Positions 1 through 7,203 of a stretch of 17,464 bases of DNA are shown in pieces. How positions within the stretch are numbered: the stretch's first letter is position 1; each line of letters opens with the position of its first letter. A model generated the notes under the pieces. That model did not search any database. It saw only the letters and a list, made by a program, of their open reading frames with translations, and had not been told where the DNA came from. This DNA is from Phycisphaerales bacterium UBA3190. GTDB lineage: Bacteria; Planctomycetota; Phycisphaerae; Phycisphaerales; UBA1924. Where the stretch lies: contig DEXG01000008.1 of the NCBI GenBank assembly GCA_002364005.1, positions 20,005-37,468 of the forward strand. Reading direction: 5' to 3'. Position numbers and translations under genes: made by a program.

Positions 1-96
1 TAGATCGGCGAGCTCACCAAGAACCTGCGAAACGCCAGATCAACCCGGTTCGGCAACAAGCACGGCTTCGGGAAGATCCTGTCGCATAACAACGAG

Positions 97-1536
97 ATGG
101 ACCGGCTCCGGGCCTTTCAGGATTCGGTCCCGATCAGCGATTGGTACGCCTTTGCCGACGACATCGCGGATATGCGGGAGCGGGGCGTGCCCGATGTGCT
201 GTGGGGGGGCAGGGTCATGCAGTTCGCCCAGACCTCCGGCACGACCGCGGGCGACAAGTACATCCCGGTCAGCGAGCAGATGATGCGGGGCAACTACCTC
301 GCGTCGCTGGACATCTTCGCCCACATGATCAACCGCGGGGCCCACCCTGGGCGCATCATGGGCGGGCGGTGCCTGTTCCTGGGCGGATCCACCGATCTGG
401 AGTACAACGAGCACGGCATCGCGACGGGTGACCTGTCCGGGCTGGTCACGCCGCTGATCAAATGGCCGCTCTCAACGATCTACTCGCCCGGCCCGAGCAT
501 CGCGCTGATCAGCCACTGGCCCGACAAGATCGAGGCGATGGCGAAGCTGGCCCTGGATCAGGACATCCGGTTCATCTCGGGTATGCCTAGCTGGGCCCTG
601 GTGCTGATCGACCGGGTCATCGAGCTGGCCCGCCAGCGCGGGATGGATGCCCGGTGTGCGCGAGATGTCTGGCCCAACCTTGAGGTGTTCGTGCACGGCG
701 GGGTGAACTATGTCCCCTTCGTCGAGCGGATGTGCCGAGCATTCTCGGGTGATCCGGATGTCGATTTCCCCTGCCGACAGGAGCTGTATCCCGCGTCTGA
801 GGGGTTCATTGCCATGCAGGACCGGGACAACGACCCGGGCATGCGCCTGCTGACGGACAACGGGATCTTCTACGAGTTCGTGCCCCGCGAGCAGATCGAC
901 GACGACAACCCCGAGGCCTTCACCTGCTGGCAGGTCGAGAAGGGGCAGCAGTATGTGGTGGTCATGAGCACCAACGCCGGGCTCTGGCGCTATGTCATCG
1001 GCGATGTGGTCGAGTTCGACGACATCCCCGATGGGCATATGCCCGACGGGTCGCTCCGATCGGGCACGGGCCCGGCACGCCTGCGCATTGTGGGGCGTCA
1101 CCGCCACTTCATCAACGCCTTCGGCGAGAACCTCATCGGCGAGCACATCGAGCACGGGGTCGCATCGGCATCGGTCGCGACCGGTTTGACCCTCGGCGAG
1201 TTCACCGCGGCCCCGGTCTACCCGAGCCAGACCAGCCGGGCGGGGCTGGAGGTGGCGATCGAGTTCCAGGCATGCCCGAACGAGGGGCAGCTGCGGGCGT
1301 TCCGGGATGCGTTCGACCGTGCCGTGCGGCAGGAGAATGTCGATTACAACACGAAGCGATCGGATGATGTCGGGATGGCCCCGCCGACCATCACCGCCAT
1401 GCCCATGGGCACTTTCCATCGCTGGCTCGACGCCAAGGGCAAGCTGGGCGGGCAGCACAAGTGCCCCCGATGCGCCAATCACCGCGAGATCATTGAAGAA
1501 GTGATCGAGGCGGTCCCCATGGCGTCAGCCCGCTGA
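97..1536 (+). CDS. GH3-family acyl-acid amido synthetase-like adenylating enzyme (N-terminus unresolved)
   Basis: Member of the GH3 family of the acyl-adenylating (ANL) superfamily. Plant members adenylate carboxylic acids such as auxin or jasmonate and conjugate them to amino acids; the substrate of bacterial members is mostly unknown. Visible motifs, numbered from the ATG at 97, are the phosphate-binding loop SGTTAGDK (47-54), the central YPASEGF motif, the RYVIGDVVEF segment, FINAFGENLIGEHI in the C-terminal part, and a C-terminal GGQHKCPR with following NHREIIEE. No signal peptide or membrane segment is seen, so it should be cytoplasmic. ATG 97 is the first conventional start, giving 479 residues. 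Family-like sequence (RFGNKHGFGKI) continues in frame back to base 4, where an in-frame TAG occupies bases 1-3, so the true N-terminus is uncertain. A 132-nt gap follows before the next gene. The family call is firm; the substrate is unknown. Confidence 0.9.
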   Translation: MDRLRAFQDSVPISDWYAFADDIADMRERGVPDVLWGGRVMQFAQTSGTTAGDKYIPVSEQMMRGNYLASLDIFAHMINRGAHPGRIMGGRCLFLGGSTDLEYNEHGIATGDLSGLVTPLIKWPLSTIYSPGPSIALISHWPDKIEAMAKLALDQDIRFISGMPSWALVLIDRVIELARQRGMDARCARDVWPNLEVFVHGGVNYVPFVERMCRAFSGDPDVDFPCRQELYPASEGFIAMQDRDNDPGMRLLTDNGIFYEFVPREQIDDDNPEAFTCWQVEKGQQYVVVMSTNAGLWRYVIGDVVEFDDIPDGHMPDGSLRSGTGPARLRIVGRHRHFINAFGENLIGEHIEHGVASASVATGLTLGEFTAAPVYPSQTSRAGLEVAIEFQACPNEGQLRAFRDAFDRAVRQENVDYNTKRSDDVGMAPPTITAMPMGTFHRWLDAKGKLGGQHKCPRCANHREIIEEVIEAVPMASAR

Positions 1537-1668
1537 GCGGCTAAGATTCAGAGAAGACAAACAGCAAAGATATGCCCCCGCAGCCCTGCTTGTAAGGATT
1601 CTGCTTGGGCTGATGCAGTACCTGATTTTCGGCATAAGCGTTCAATCTGACACATGAAGGAGCATTTG
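1537..1668 (+). other. Intergenic region upstream of the DinB-like gene
   Basis: This 132-nt gap is somewhat more AT-rich than its flanks and probably holds the promoter of the DinB-NRDE-NuoH run. I could not find a convincing -35/-10 pair at 16-18 nt spacing. A clear ribosome binding site, AAGGAG, lies at 1657-1662, six bases before the ATG at 1669. It decides that start over the ATG at 1654, which lies upstream of the site. No terminator with a T-tract is seen after the GH3 gene. Confidence 0.5.
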
Positions 1669-2214
1669 ATGGCCACCAACACCCCAAACCCTTGCGGAGA
1701 TCTGCGAGCCGTCTGCTTGGCGGCAGACGCGATCCTCGAGCAGTGCGCCGACTACATCGACCGGGTCCAGGACGAGCAGTATGTCCAGACTTCCCAGGTT
1801 GTCCCCGGCGGGACGATCGGCAAGCACATCCGCCACACACTGGATCACTTCCGCTGTGCGATCACGACCGATTGCACCGAGCCGATCGACTATGACCACC
1901 GCAAGCGGGGCGGTTCGGTCGAGGACAACCGAGATGAGGCCAAGGGCGAGATCGCCACGCTGCGTTCACTCCTGGGCGGGCTGAGTGTCGAGGATCTGGG
2001 CTCCACGGTGACCACGCGGGTGATGCTCTGCGGCGACGGGCAGACGGCCGACCTGGAGTCCACGAGGGCGCGTGAGATCTTCTTTGCGATGCACCACGCG
2101 ATCCATCACAATGCGATCCTCAAGGCGATCGGGCTGGAGATCGGTGTCGAGTGCCCCAACGGGTTCGGCACCGCGCCCTCGACGATCAACTTTGAGCAGG
2201 CGGGAGCGAAGTAA
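1669..2214 (+). CDS. DinB/YfiT-like four-helix-bundle protein
   Basis: A 181-residue soluble protein resembling the DinB superfamily, whose members are four-helix bundles that often bind a divalent metal through three histidines. Supporting features are GKHIRHTLDHF (51-61), containing H53, H56 and H60, and MHHAIHHN (141-148), with H142/H143/H146/H147. This is the two-site histidine pattern expected for the metal site. YDHRKRG (75-81) also resembles conserved family sequence. The start at 1669 was chosen because AAGGAG sits six bases upstream. The gene ends six bases before the next ATG, and an NRDE-like gene and nuoH follow in a tight run, so the three are probably cotranscribed. Family members include thiol transferases and damage-inducible proteins; nothing here fixes the reaction. 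Confidence 0.8.
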   Translation: MATNTPNPCGDLRAVCLAADAILEQCADYIDRVQDEQYVQTSQVVPGGTIGKHIRHTLDHFRCAITTDCTEPIDYDHRKRGGSVEDNRDEAKGEIATLRSLLGGLSVEDLGSTVTTRVMLCGDGQTADLESTRAREIFFAMHHAIHHNAILKAIGLEIGVECPNGFGTAPSTINFEQAGAK

Positions 2215-2220
2215 ACTCCC
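2202..2220 (+). promoter_or_regulatory. Stop-codon hairpin at the DinB-NRDE junction (possible translational coupling)
   Basis: GGGAG (2202-2206) pairs with CTCCC (2216-2220). The loop holds the upstream TAA stop (2212-2214), and the downstream ATG begins at 2221. GGGAG is the only purine-rich candidate ribosome binding site for the next gene, though its 14-nt spacing is long. A ribosome terminating at the TAA would open the stem. The base pairing is visible in the sequence; the coupling is inferred. Confidence 0.4.
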
Positions 2221-2976
2221 ATGTGCACGATCTCGATCGTTCCAATAGATAATGGTTATCGCGTGATGCATTCGCGCGATGAGTTGCGTTCGCGTTCACC
2301 CGAGCAGGCCCCCGCGTGGCGCATGCTCGAGAACGGGAAAACGGCGTGCTGGCCGACCGATACCGACGCGGGCGGGACCTGGGTCGCGGTCCGAGAGGAC
2401 GGCTTCTACCTCGGGCTGGTGAATCTGAACCTGACTGATGACCAGCTGGATGCGGATCTGCCCGAGGTGTTCCACATCTCGCGTGGGACGCTGATCCCGA
2501 TGCTCATGGAAGCCGACGACCTCCACGACGCGCTCAAGCGTTTGACCAGCATGGACCTGCGCGGGATGAAGCCGTTCCGGCTGCTGCTCGTGGGACCCGC
2601 TGAAGAGGGCGGGTTCGCCTCAGCGATCGCCCGATTCGGTGGCTCGGAGGTAACACTCCCAGCGCCGCTGGAGCCGGTGGTTAGACCGCGATGTCTGGCC
2701 TCGTCGGGCTTGGGCGACCATCTGGTGCAGTGCCGACTCCCGCTGTTCCGGGAGATGGTGGTGCCCGACCCGTCGCCTGAAAACCAGCGTGCGTTCCACT
2801 TCCACCAGTGGCCCGACAAGCTCGAATACTCGGTGCTGATGTCGCGTGAGAACGCGCGGACCTCGAGCGTGACTTCAGTCGAACACACCGGGACCGACCT
2901 GCCCAATGTTGTCTACGAATCGGTCGCTGAGGCATGCCCCGAAGCGGACCCGGTCGGCTCTGAGATGCTACAGTAG
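2221..2976 (+). CDS. NRDE (TANGO2-like) family protein
   Basis: A 251-residue protein of the NRDE/TANGO2 family. It begins MCT, placing a cysteine at position 2 as in Ntn-hydrolase-like members. The signature region reads HSRDELRSR (17-25) where the family-name motif would be NRDE, and is followed by the typical GGTWVAVREDGFYLGLVN segment (about residues 51-68). The cellular role of bacterial members is not settled; eukaryotic TANGO2 is linked to lipid and haem metabolism. No signal peptide or membrane segment is visible. It lies six bases after the DinB-like gene and seven bases before nuoH, so an operon is likely. The family assignment is strong; the replacement of the first signature residue (Asn to His/Ser, depending on alignment) is the only oddity. 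Confidence 0.85.
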   Translation: MCTISIVPIDNGYRVMHSRDELRSRSPEQAPAWRMLENGKTACWPTDTDAGGTWVAVREDGFYLGLVNLNLTDDQLDADLPEVFHISRGTLIPMLMEADDLHDALKRLTSMDLRGMKPFRLLLVGPAEEGGFASAIARFGGSEVTLPAPLEPVVRPRCLASSGLGDHLVQCRLPLFREMVVPDPSPENQRAFHFHQWPDKLEYSVLMSRENARTSSVTSVEHTGTDLPNVVYESVAEACPEADPVGSEMLQ

Positions 2977-2983
2977 AGGCACG

Positions 2984-4330
2984 ATGATCGAGAACCTTCT
3001 GAATATGATCGACGGGCAGTTCATTGTCAGCGCACTCGTGCTCGCCATCGGTGTGCACGCGGTGCTGGGGCTCGTCGCCTACGGCGTGTACCTTGAGCGC
3101 AAGATCAGTGCGTACATTCAGGACCGCATCGGCCCCAACCGGGTCGGGCTCGACTTCGGGCTGACCTTCCTGGGCTTCCTGAAAGGGTGTTTGGCACTCG
3201 GACAGCCCCTGGCGGACGGCATCAAGTTCTTCGTCAAGGAAGACTTCGCACCCAAGAATGTCGACAAGGTGCTCTTCACCCTCGCACCCGTGTTCGCGGT
3301 GGTCCCGGCCCTCATCGGCTTCGTGATCATCCCGTGGGGCGGGTACTGGTCGATGCCTTTGATCAACCTGCCACTCTTGGGTCAGATCGGTGGCGAGACG
3401 GTCGCCGTCTCGGGTGCCGATGTCCATGTGGGCATCATCTACCTGCTCGCGGTGGCCTCCATCGGTGTCTACGGCGTCACACTCGGCGGCTGGGCCTCCA
3501 ACAACAAATACTCCATGCTGGGCGGCTTGCGGGCCACGGCCCAGATGATCAGCTACGAGATCCCGCTCGGGCTCTCGCTGCTGGCGACCCTGCTGATCCT
3601 GGGCTCATTCATGCCCAACGAGATCATCGAGTATCAGGTCCAGCACGGCTGGATGATCCTGAGTATGCCTCTGGCGGGCCTGTTGTTCTACACCTGCGGC
3701 TTGGCCGAAGCCAACCGCGCCCCGTTCGACAACGCCGAAGCCGAGCAGGAACTCGTCGGCGGGTTCCACACCGAATACTCCTCGATGCGTTTCGCCCTGT
3801 ACTTCCTTGCCGAGTACGCCCACCTGGTGACCGGTTGTGCGTTCTTCGTGCTGCTGTTCTTGGGCGGCTACCACTTGCCGATGATCGGGATCACGGATCC
3901 GGCCTCGACGGGGCTGCTGGCGGTCTTCGTGAAGATCGGCGTGTTTGCGACCAAGGTCGTGCTCATGGTCTGCTTCGCGATGGTCGTGCGTTGGACCCTC
4001 CCACGCATGCGGTACGACCAGGTCATGATGCTCGGCTGGCAGGCGATGATCCCCGCGGGCATGCTGATCCTTGTGGTCACTTCCATCATGGTCTATCTGG
4101 GACAGACGACGCTGGTGCCCATGCTGGGTGCGAACTTCGTGATGCTTGTTGTCCTGCTGATCGCACAGCATGTGTTTGCCAAGCTCTACGGTCGTTCAAC
4201 GGCCAACCGACGCATCAAGCTCTACGGCTCACGCTTCAGCCCCATGGACGGCGAGCGGGTCATCACAGGCCCGACAAACCAGCTGGCACGCGAAGACCGC
4301 CCGGTGCAGGGCAGTGTCCCGACGATCTGA
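2984..4330 (+). CDS. nuoH: NADH-quinone oxidoreductase subunit H (complex I membrane subunit)
   Basis: NuoH links the peripheral arm of complex I to the membrane arm and forms much of the quinone-binding chamber. The sequence is a multi-helix membrane protein carrying the family hallmarks: ERKISAYIQDRIGPNRVG (38-55), KFFVKEDFAPKNVDK (81-95), a GLRATAQMISYEIPL loop (181-195), and the acidic quinone-site loop with LAEANRAPFDNAEAEQEL (240-257) followed by GGFHTEYSS. At 448 residues it is longer than the roughly 325 of E. coli NuoH. Part of the excess is a hydrophilic C-terminal tail of about 45 residues. The ATG at 2984 was chosen because it starts directly before the first hydrophobic helix, seven bases after the upstream stop, with GAGG at 2976-2979. 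The open frame further upstream adds 26 basic residues overlapping the NRDE gene. No other nuo gene is present in the window. Confidence 0.96.
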   Translation: MIENLLNMIDGQFIVSALVLAIGVHAVLGLVAYGVYLERKISAYIQDRIGPNRVGLDFGLTFLGFLKGCLALGQPLADGIKFFVKEDFAPKNVDKVLFTLAPVFAVVPALIGFVIIPWGGYWSMPLINLPLLGQIGGETVAVSGADVHVGIIYLLAVASIGVYGVTLGGWASNNKYSMLGGLRATAQMISYEIPLGLSLLATLLILGSFMPNEIIEYQVQHGWMILSMPLAGLLFYTCGLAEANRAPFDNAEAEQELVGGFHTEYSSMRFALYFLAEYAHLVTGCAFFVLLFLGGYHLPMIGITDPASTGLLAVFVKIGVFATKVVLMVCFAMVVRWTLPRMRYDQVMMLGWQAMIPAGMLILVVTSIMVYLGQTTLVPMLGANFVMLVVLLIAQHVFAKLYGRSTANRRIKLYGSRFSPMDGERVITGPTNQLAREDRPVQGSVPTI

Positions 4331-4366
4331 TCTGTTTGGTTGAACGGCCGAGCTGAGTGGCTTGGA

Positions 4367-4382
4367 TCGATTACTGAATCGA
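4367..4382. other. Short hairpin at the convergent nuoH / secreted-protein 3' ends
   Basis: TCGATT (4367-4372) pairs with AATCGA (4377-4382) around a four-base loop, between two convergent genes and overlapping the stop codon of the minus-strand gene. No T-tract follows on either strand, so at best it is a weak terminator or an mRNA end stabiliser. Confidence 0.25.
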
Positions 4383-5405
4383 GTTGATATCACTCGGGCC
4401 GAGGCGCTGCGTGAGCGTGGGGAGCAGGTACGCTTCGCCCATGTAGCTGTAAACACGCCCAGAAACCACGAACCGGGCCGAATCGCCCTGCTGCATCGCC
4501 CAGTTCTCCATCTGCATCAGCGATTTGCAGGGGAGGACGACCAGGGGGTATGAATCTTCGCTCAGGGGATCGTCGTTATCGAAGACGACCGCCCAAGCCC
4601 CTTTGGCGTTGCGGGCCAGTCTGGCCGGGCGGCGCAGCAGGAGGGTGCCCTCTTCCGGGCCGCGTGACTCAACGCTGGGCTTGCTCACAGCTCGTCGCGG
4701 CAGGGTGCTGGGCTCCTCGCCCAATGGGTCATCCTTGTCATCGAGCATTGTCGGTCGATCCCGGTCCAACTCCCGCATCAGATCCCGCACCTCGGGGTCG
4801 TTTTCGAGGGTTTGCGGTGTCTCGGTGCCGGTCGTCGGCTCGGAGCCGGTCTCGGGCGTGTGATCAGCTTCTGCGGGCACATCGCTGTCACGCACGAGCC
4901 GATAATCGCTGATGAGCAGCTGGTTTCGGTTGTGGTAGGTGAAGATCTCGCCTGAGACGAGCACCCGCTGCCCGCTCCACTCGTTCTGGAGCAGTTCGAG
5001 TGTGCGGCAGGGCATGAGCAGCACCGCGCCCTCTCCCGGCTCACGCTCGTCACGATCGGGCACGAAGATCAGGAGCCCGCCCGGGGTCTTTACGAGGTCA
5101 CCCTGACGCCCGAGCACGAACGAGCCCTCGGCAAGCGTCGAGGCCCCGATCTCCGTCTCGAGCGTGTCGTTGAGGATCTGAAGCCAGTCCTGCCCCTCGG
5201 TGATGCCGGGCTGCTTGGGTACCGATACTGGTGTCTGGGTGGGGCGGACCGGTGTCTGGTCCGTGCCAACGCGCGGCAAGACCGTGCGTGCGTCCTCAAC
5301 CTGCTGCTCGTTCCCGGGCTCGGGATCGATGGGTTCGCTTTGTGCGAACGCAGGTGTGGCGGTGAGTGCGGCGATCGAGATCAGAAGCGGGCCTTTGGGT
5401 CGCAT
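4371..5405 (-). CDS. Secreted protein with two copies of an undescribed domain
   Basis: I do not recognise the family. From ATG 5405 it is 344 residues, with a signal peptide (hydrophobic core about 6-20, probable cleavage after AFA at 21). A Pro/Thr/Gln-rich low-complexity segment runs to about residue 65. Two similar blocks follow, at about 92-172 and 251-336, separated by an acidic Pro/Thr/Glu-rich linker. Both blocks share a G-S/T-hydrophobic-L start, an alternating hydrophobic stretch, a central PC-R/K-T/S-L motif (MPCRTLELLQNE at 131-142; LPCKSLMQMENW at 291-302), then VSG-I/V-F/Y-T/S-Y and a final aliphatic strand. C133 and C293 are the only cysteines and occupy equivalent places. The open frame extends upstream to 5642, but that part is antisense to the tRNA gene; ATG 5405 begins the signal peptide. 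It probably acts in the periplasm or at the surface. Confidence 0.8.
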   Translation of the reverse strand: MRPKGPLLISIAALTATPAFAQSEPIDPEPGNEQQVEDARTVLPRVGTDQTPVRPTQTPVSVPKQPGITEGQDWLQILNDTLETEIGASTLAEGSFVLGRQGDLVKTPGGLLIFVPDRDEREPGEGAVLLMPCRTLELLQNEWSGQRVLVSGEIFTYHNRNQLLISDYRLVRDSDVPAEADHTPETGSEPTTGTETPQTLENDPEVRDLMRELDRDRPTMLDDKDDPLGEEPSTLPRRAVSKPSVESRGPEEGTLLLRRPARLARNAKGAWAVVFDNDDPLSEDSYPLVVLPCKSLMQMENWAMQQGDSARFVVSGRVYSYMGEAYLLPTLTQRLGPSDINSIQ

Positions 5406-5419
5406 ACCCAAGCATATCG
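5403..5419 (-). promoter_or_regulatory. Start-site motif CGATATGCTTGGGTATG (copy 1), possible leaderless promoter
   Basis: The last three bases are the ATG of the duplicated-domain secreted protein. The motif contains TATGCT, a plausible -10 hexamer, five bases before the ATG, and no ribosome binding site is present. That spacing would put the transcription start at or next to the A of the ATG, giving a leaderless message. The identical 17 bases occur at the same place relative to the start of the PNGase F-like gene (11447-11463). No good -35 was found. Confidence 0.45.
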
Positions 5420-5498
5420 GCTCATGGGCGTTGGCGGGGTGACAAGAGGCGCCGGGGCGATTGATTCGTGCAAGAGGTCGGTTTTTGCTGCCCGTGTG

Positions 5499-5527
5499 TT
5501 GACCCGCTTGGTGATGGGTTGTAGCGT
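5499..5527 (+). promoter_or_regulatory. Sigma70-type promoter of the tRNA-Cys gene
   Basis: A -35 hexamer TTGACC (5499-5504) and a -10 hexamer TAGCGT (5522-5527) are separated by exactly 17 bases. The predicted transcription start, near 5534, leaves a precursor leader of about 30 bases before the mature tRNA at 5566. The spacing and position make this the best-looking housekeeping promoter in the window. Confidence 0.6.
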
Positions 5528-5565
5528 CACCCCTGCTGGAATCGGTTCGGTTCCGGCAAATGGGC

Positions 5566-5650
5566 GGCCGTGTGCCCGAGTGGTCTAAGGGAGCGGATTG
5601 CAAATCCGCTGTGCGAAAGCCAACCGTGGGTTCGAATCCCACCGCGGCCT
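5566..5650 (+). tRNA. tRNA-Cys (anticodon GCA) with a class-II-like long variable arm
   Basis: The cloverleaf folds by hand. The seven-pair acceptor stem is GGCCGTG (5566-5572) with CGCGGCC (5643-5649) and one G-U pair. The D arm is a CCC/GGG stem. The anticodon stem is GCGGA/TCCGC (5593-5597/5605-5609) with loop TTGCAAA and anticodon GCA at 5600-5602. The T arm is GTGGG-TTCGAAT-CCCAC (5626-5642). The discriminator is U (5650), and CCA is not encoded. The anticodon and U73 are the main CysRS identity elements. The oddity is a 16-nt variable region (5610-5625) that can form GTGC-GAAA-GC with bulged pairs, and a D arm of Ser/Leu type, giving 85 nt rather than the usual 71-75 for tRNA-Cys. A promoter lies upstream and a terminator directly downstream. 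Confidence 0.9.
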
Positions 5651-5655
5651 TTAAG

Positions 5656-5694
5656 AACGAACCGATCCGGTGAGAGCCGGGTCGGTTCGTTTTT
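5656..5694 (+). terminator. Rho-independent terminator of the tRNA-Cys gene
   Basis: A 14-pair stem is formed by 5657-5670 and 5677-5690 (one T-G pair) around the six-base loop TGAGAG, and is followed by a run of T to 5694. It begins seven bases after the tRNA discriminator. The same hairpin lies just past the stop of the possible minus-strand small membrane protein gene (5695), so it could serve both, but only the plus strand has the T-run. Confidence 0.9.
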
Positions 5695-5964
5695 CTAAAA
5701 CAAGGTCATGAAAAAACTCACAACACAGTACACAACAGCTGGAGTTGACCACACAACCCAGATTGTCGTGAGCATCATGAAAGCGCAAGAAGCTCTTTTG
5801 CCACTCCTGACGTGAGCTTTCATTGGCAGGACGACAAAGAATTGATGGATAATCAAGAGAGCAATGCACGCGATCGCTAAGCCCAGTAATCGGGATGGGA
5901 TGTGCCCAACGAACCATTCGATCGGGACGAACCACAACCAGTTGCTTTCGTTTTCCATACACAT
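5695..5964 (-). CDS. Possible small integral membrane protein
   Basis: An 89-residue open frame in an otherwise empty stretch (5695-6026) between the tRNA terminator and moxR. The predicted protein is strongly hydrophobic, with two or three membrane segments (about residues 9-20, 25-47 and 60-88) rich in Trp, Phe, Ile and Val, and a short basic loop VRSGKRAS between the last two. No family is recognised. The start could be ATG 5964 or ATG 5958; neither has a clear ribosome binding site. The stretch is visibly lower in GC (roughly half) than its neighbours, which fits an orphan or transferred gene or non-coding DNA. A 107-residue frame overlaps it in another register and looks less protein-like. 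The membrane profile favours coding, but doubt remains. Confidence 0.45.
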   Translation of the reverse strand: MCMENESNWLWFVPIEWFVGHIPSRLLGLAIACIALLIIHQFFVVLPMKAHVRSGKRASCAFMMLTTIWVVWSTPAVVYCVVSFFMTLF

Positions 5965-6026
5965 CAGTATACATGAATAGGTGGTCTCTGATCCCTATAT
6001 CTACAGTCGTGACCTAGGATGCGTGC

Positions 6027-7076
<1,050 letters not shown>

Positions 7077-7203
7077 ACTCCTGCATTTGTTCCAAATATA
7101 GGCAATTTCTGAATGAGATGGATCCGGCCCGGGTCCGGCTCGGTATGGGGTTGTAGCCGGCGCACGGACAAGGCTGTGCGTCGATGGAACACAGGGGAGC
7201 CAA

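Noticed and set aside
472..1482. A 336-codon minus-strand open frame
   Set aside because: Antisense to the GH3 gene, with no recognisable domain; high-GC shadow.
3187..4356. A 389-codon plus-strand frame overlapping nuoH
   Set aside because: Arg/Asp/Gly-rich shadow in another register of a clear nuoH gene.
5406..5642. N-terminal extension of the minus-strand secreted protein, opening MGFEPTVGF
   Set aside because: This is the reverse complement of the tRNA-Cys gene, a well-known source of false protein sequence. The signal peptide begins at ATG 5405.
5651..5974. A 107-codon minus-strand frame overlapping the small membrane-protein frame
   Set aside because: It reads through the tRNA terminator and has no membrane or domain pattern; the overlapping 89-residue frame is more protein-like.
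7120..7145. GC-rich inverted sequence around CCCGGG after moxR as a terminator
   Set aside because: Pairing is short and no T-run follows on the plus strand.
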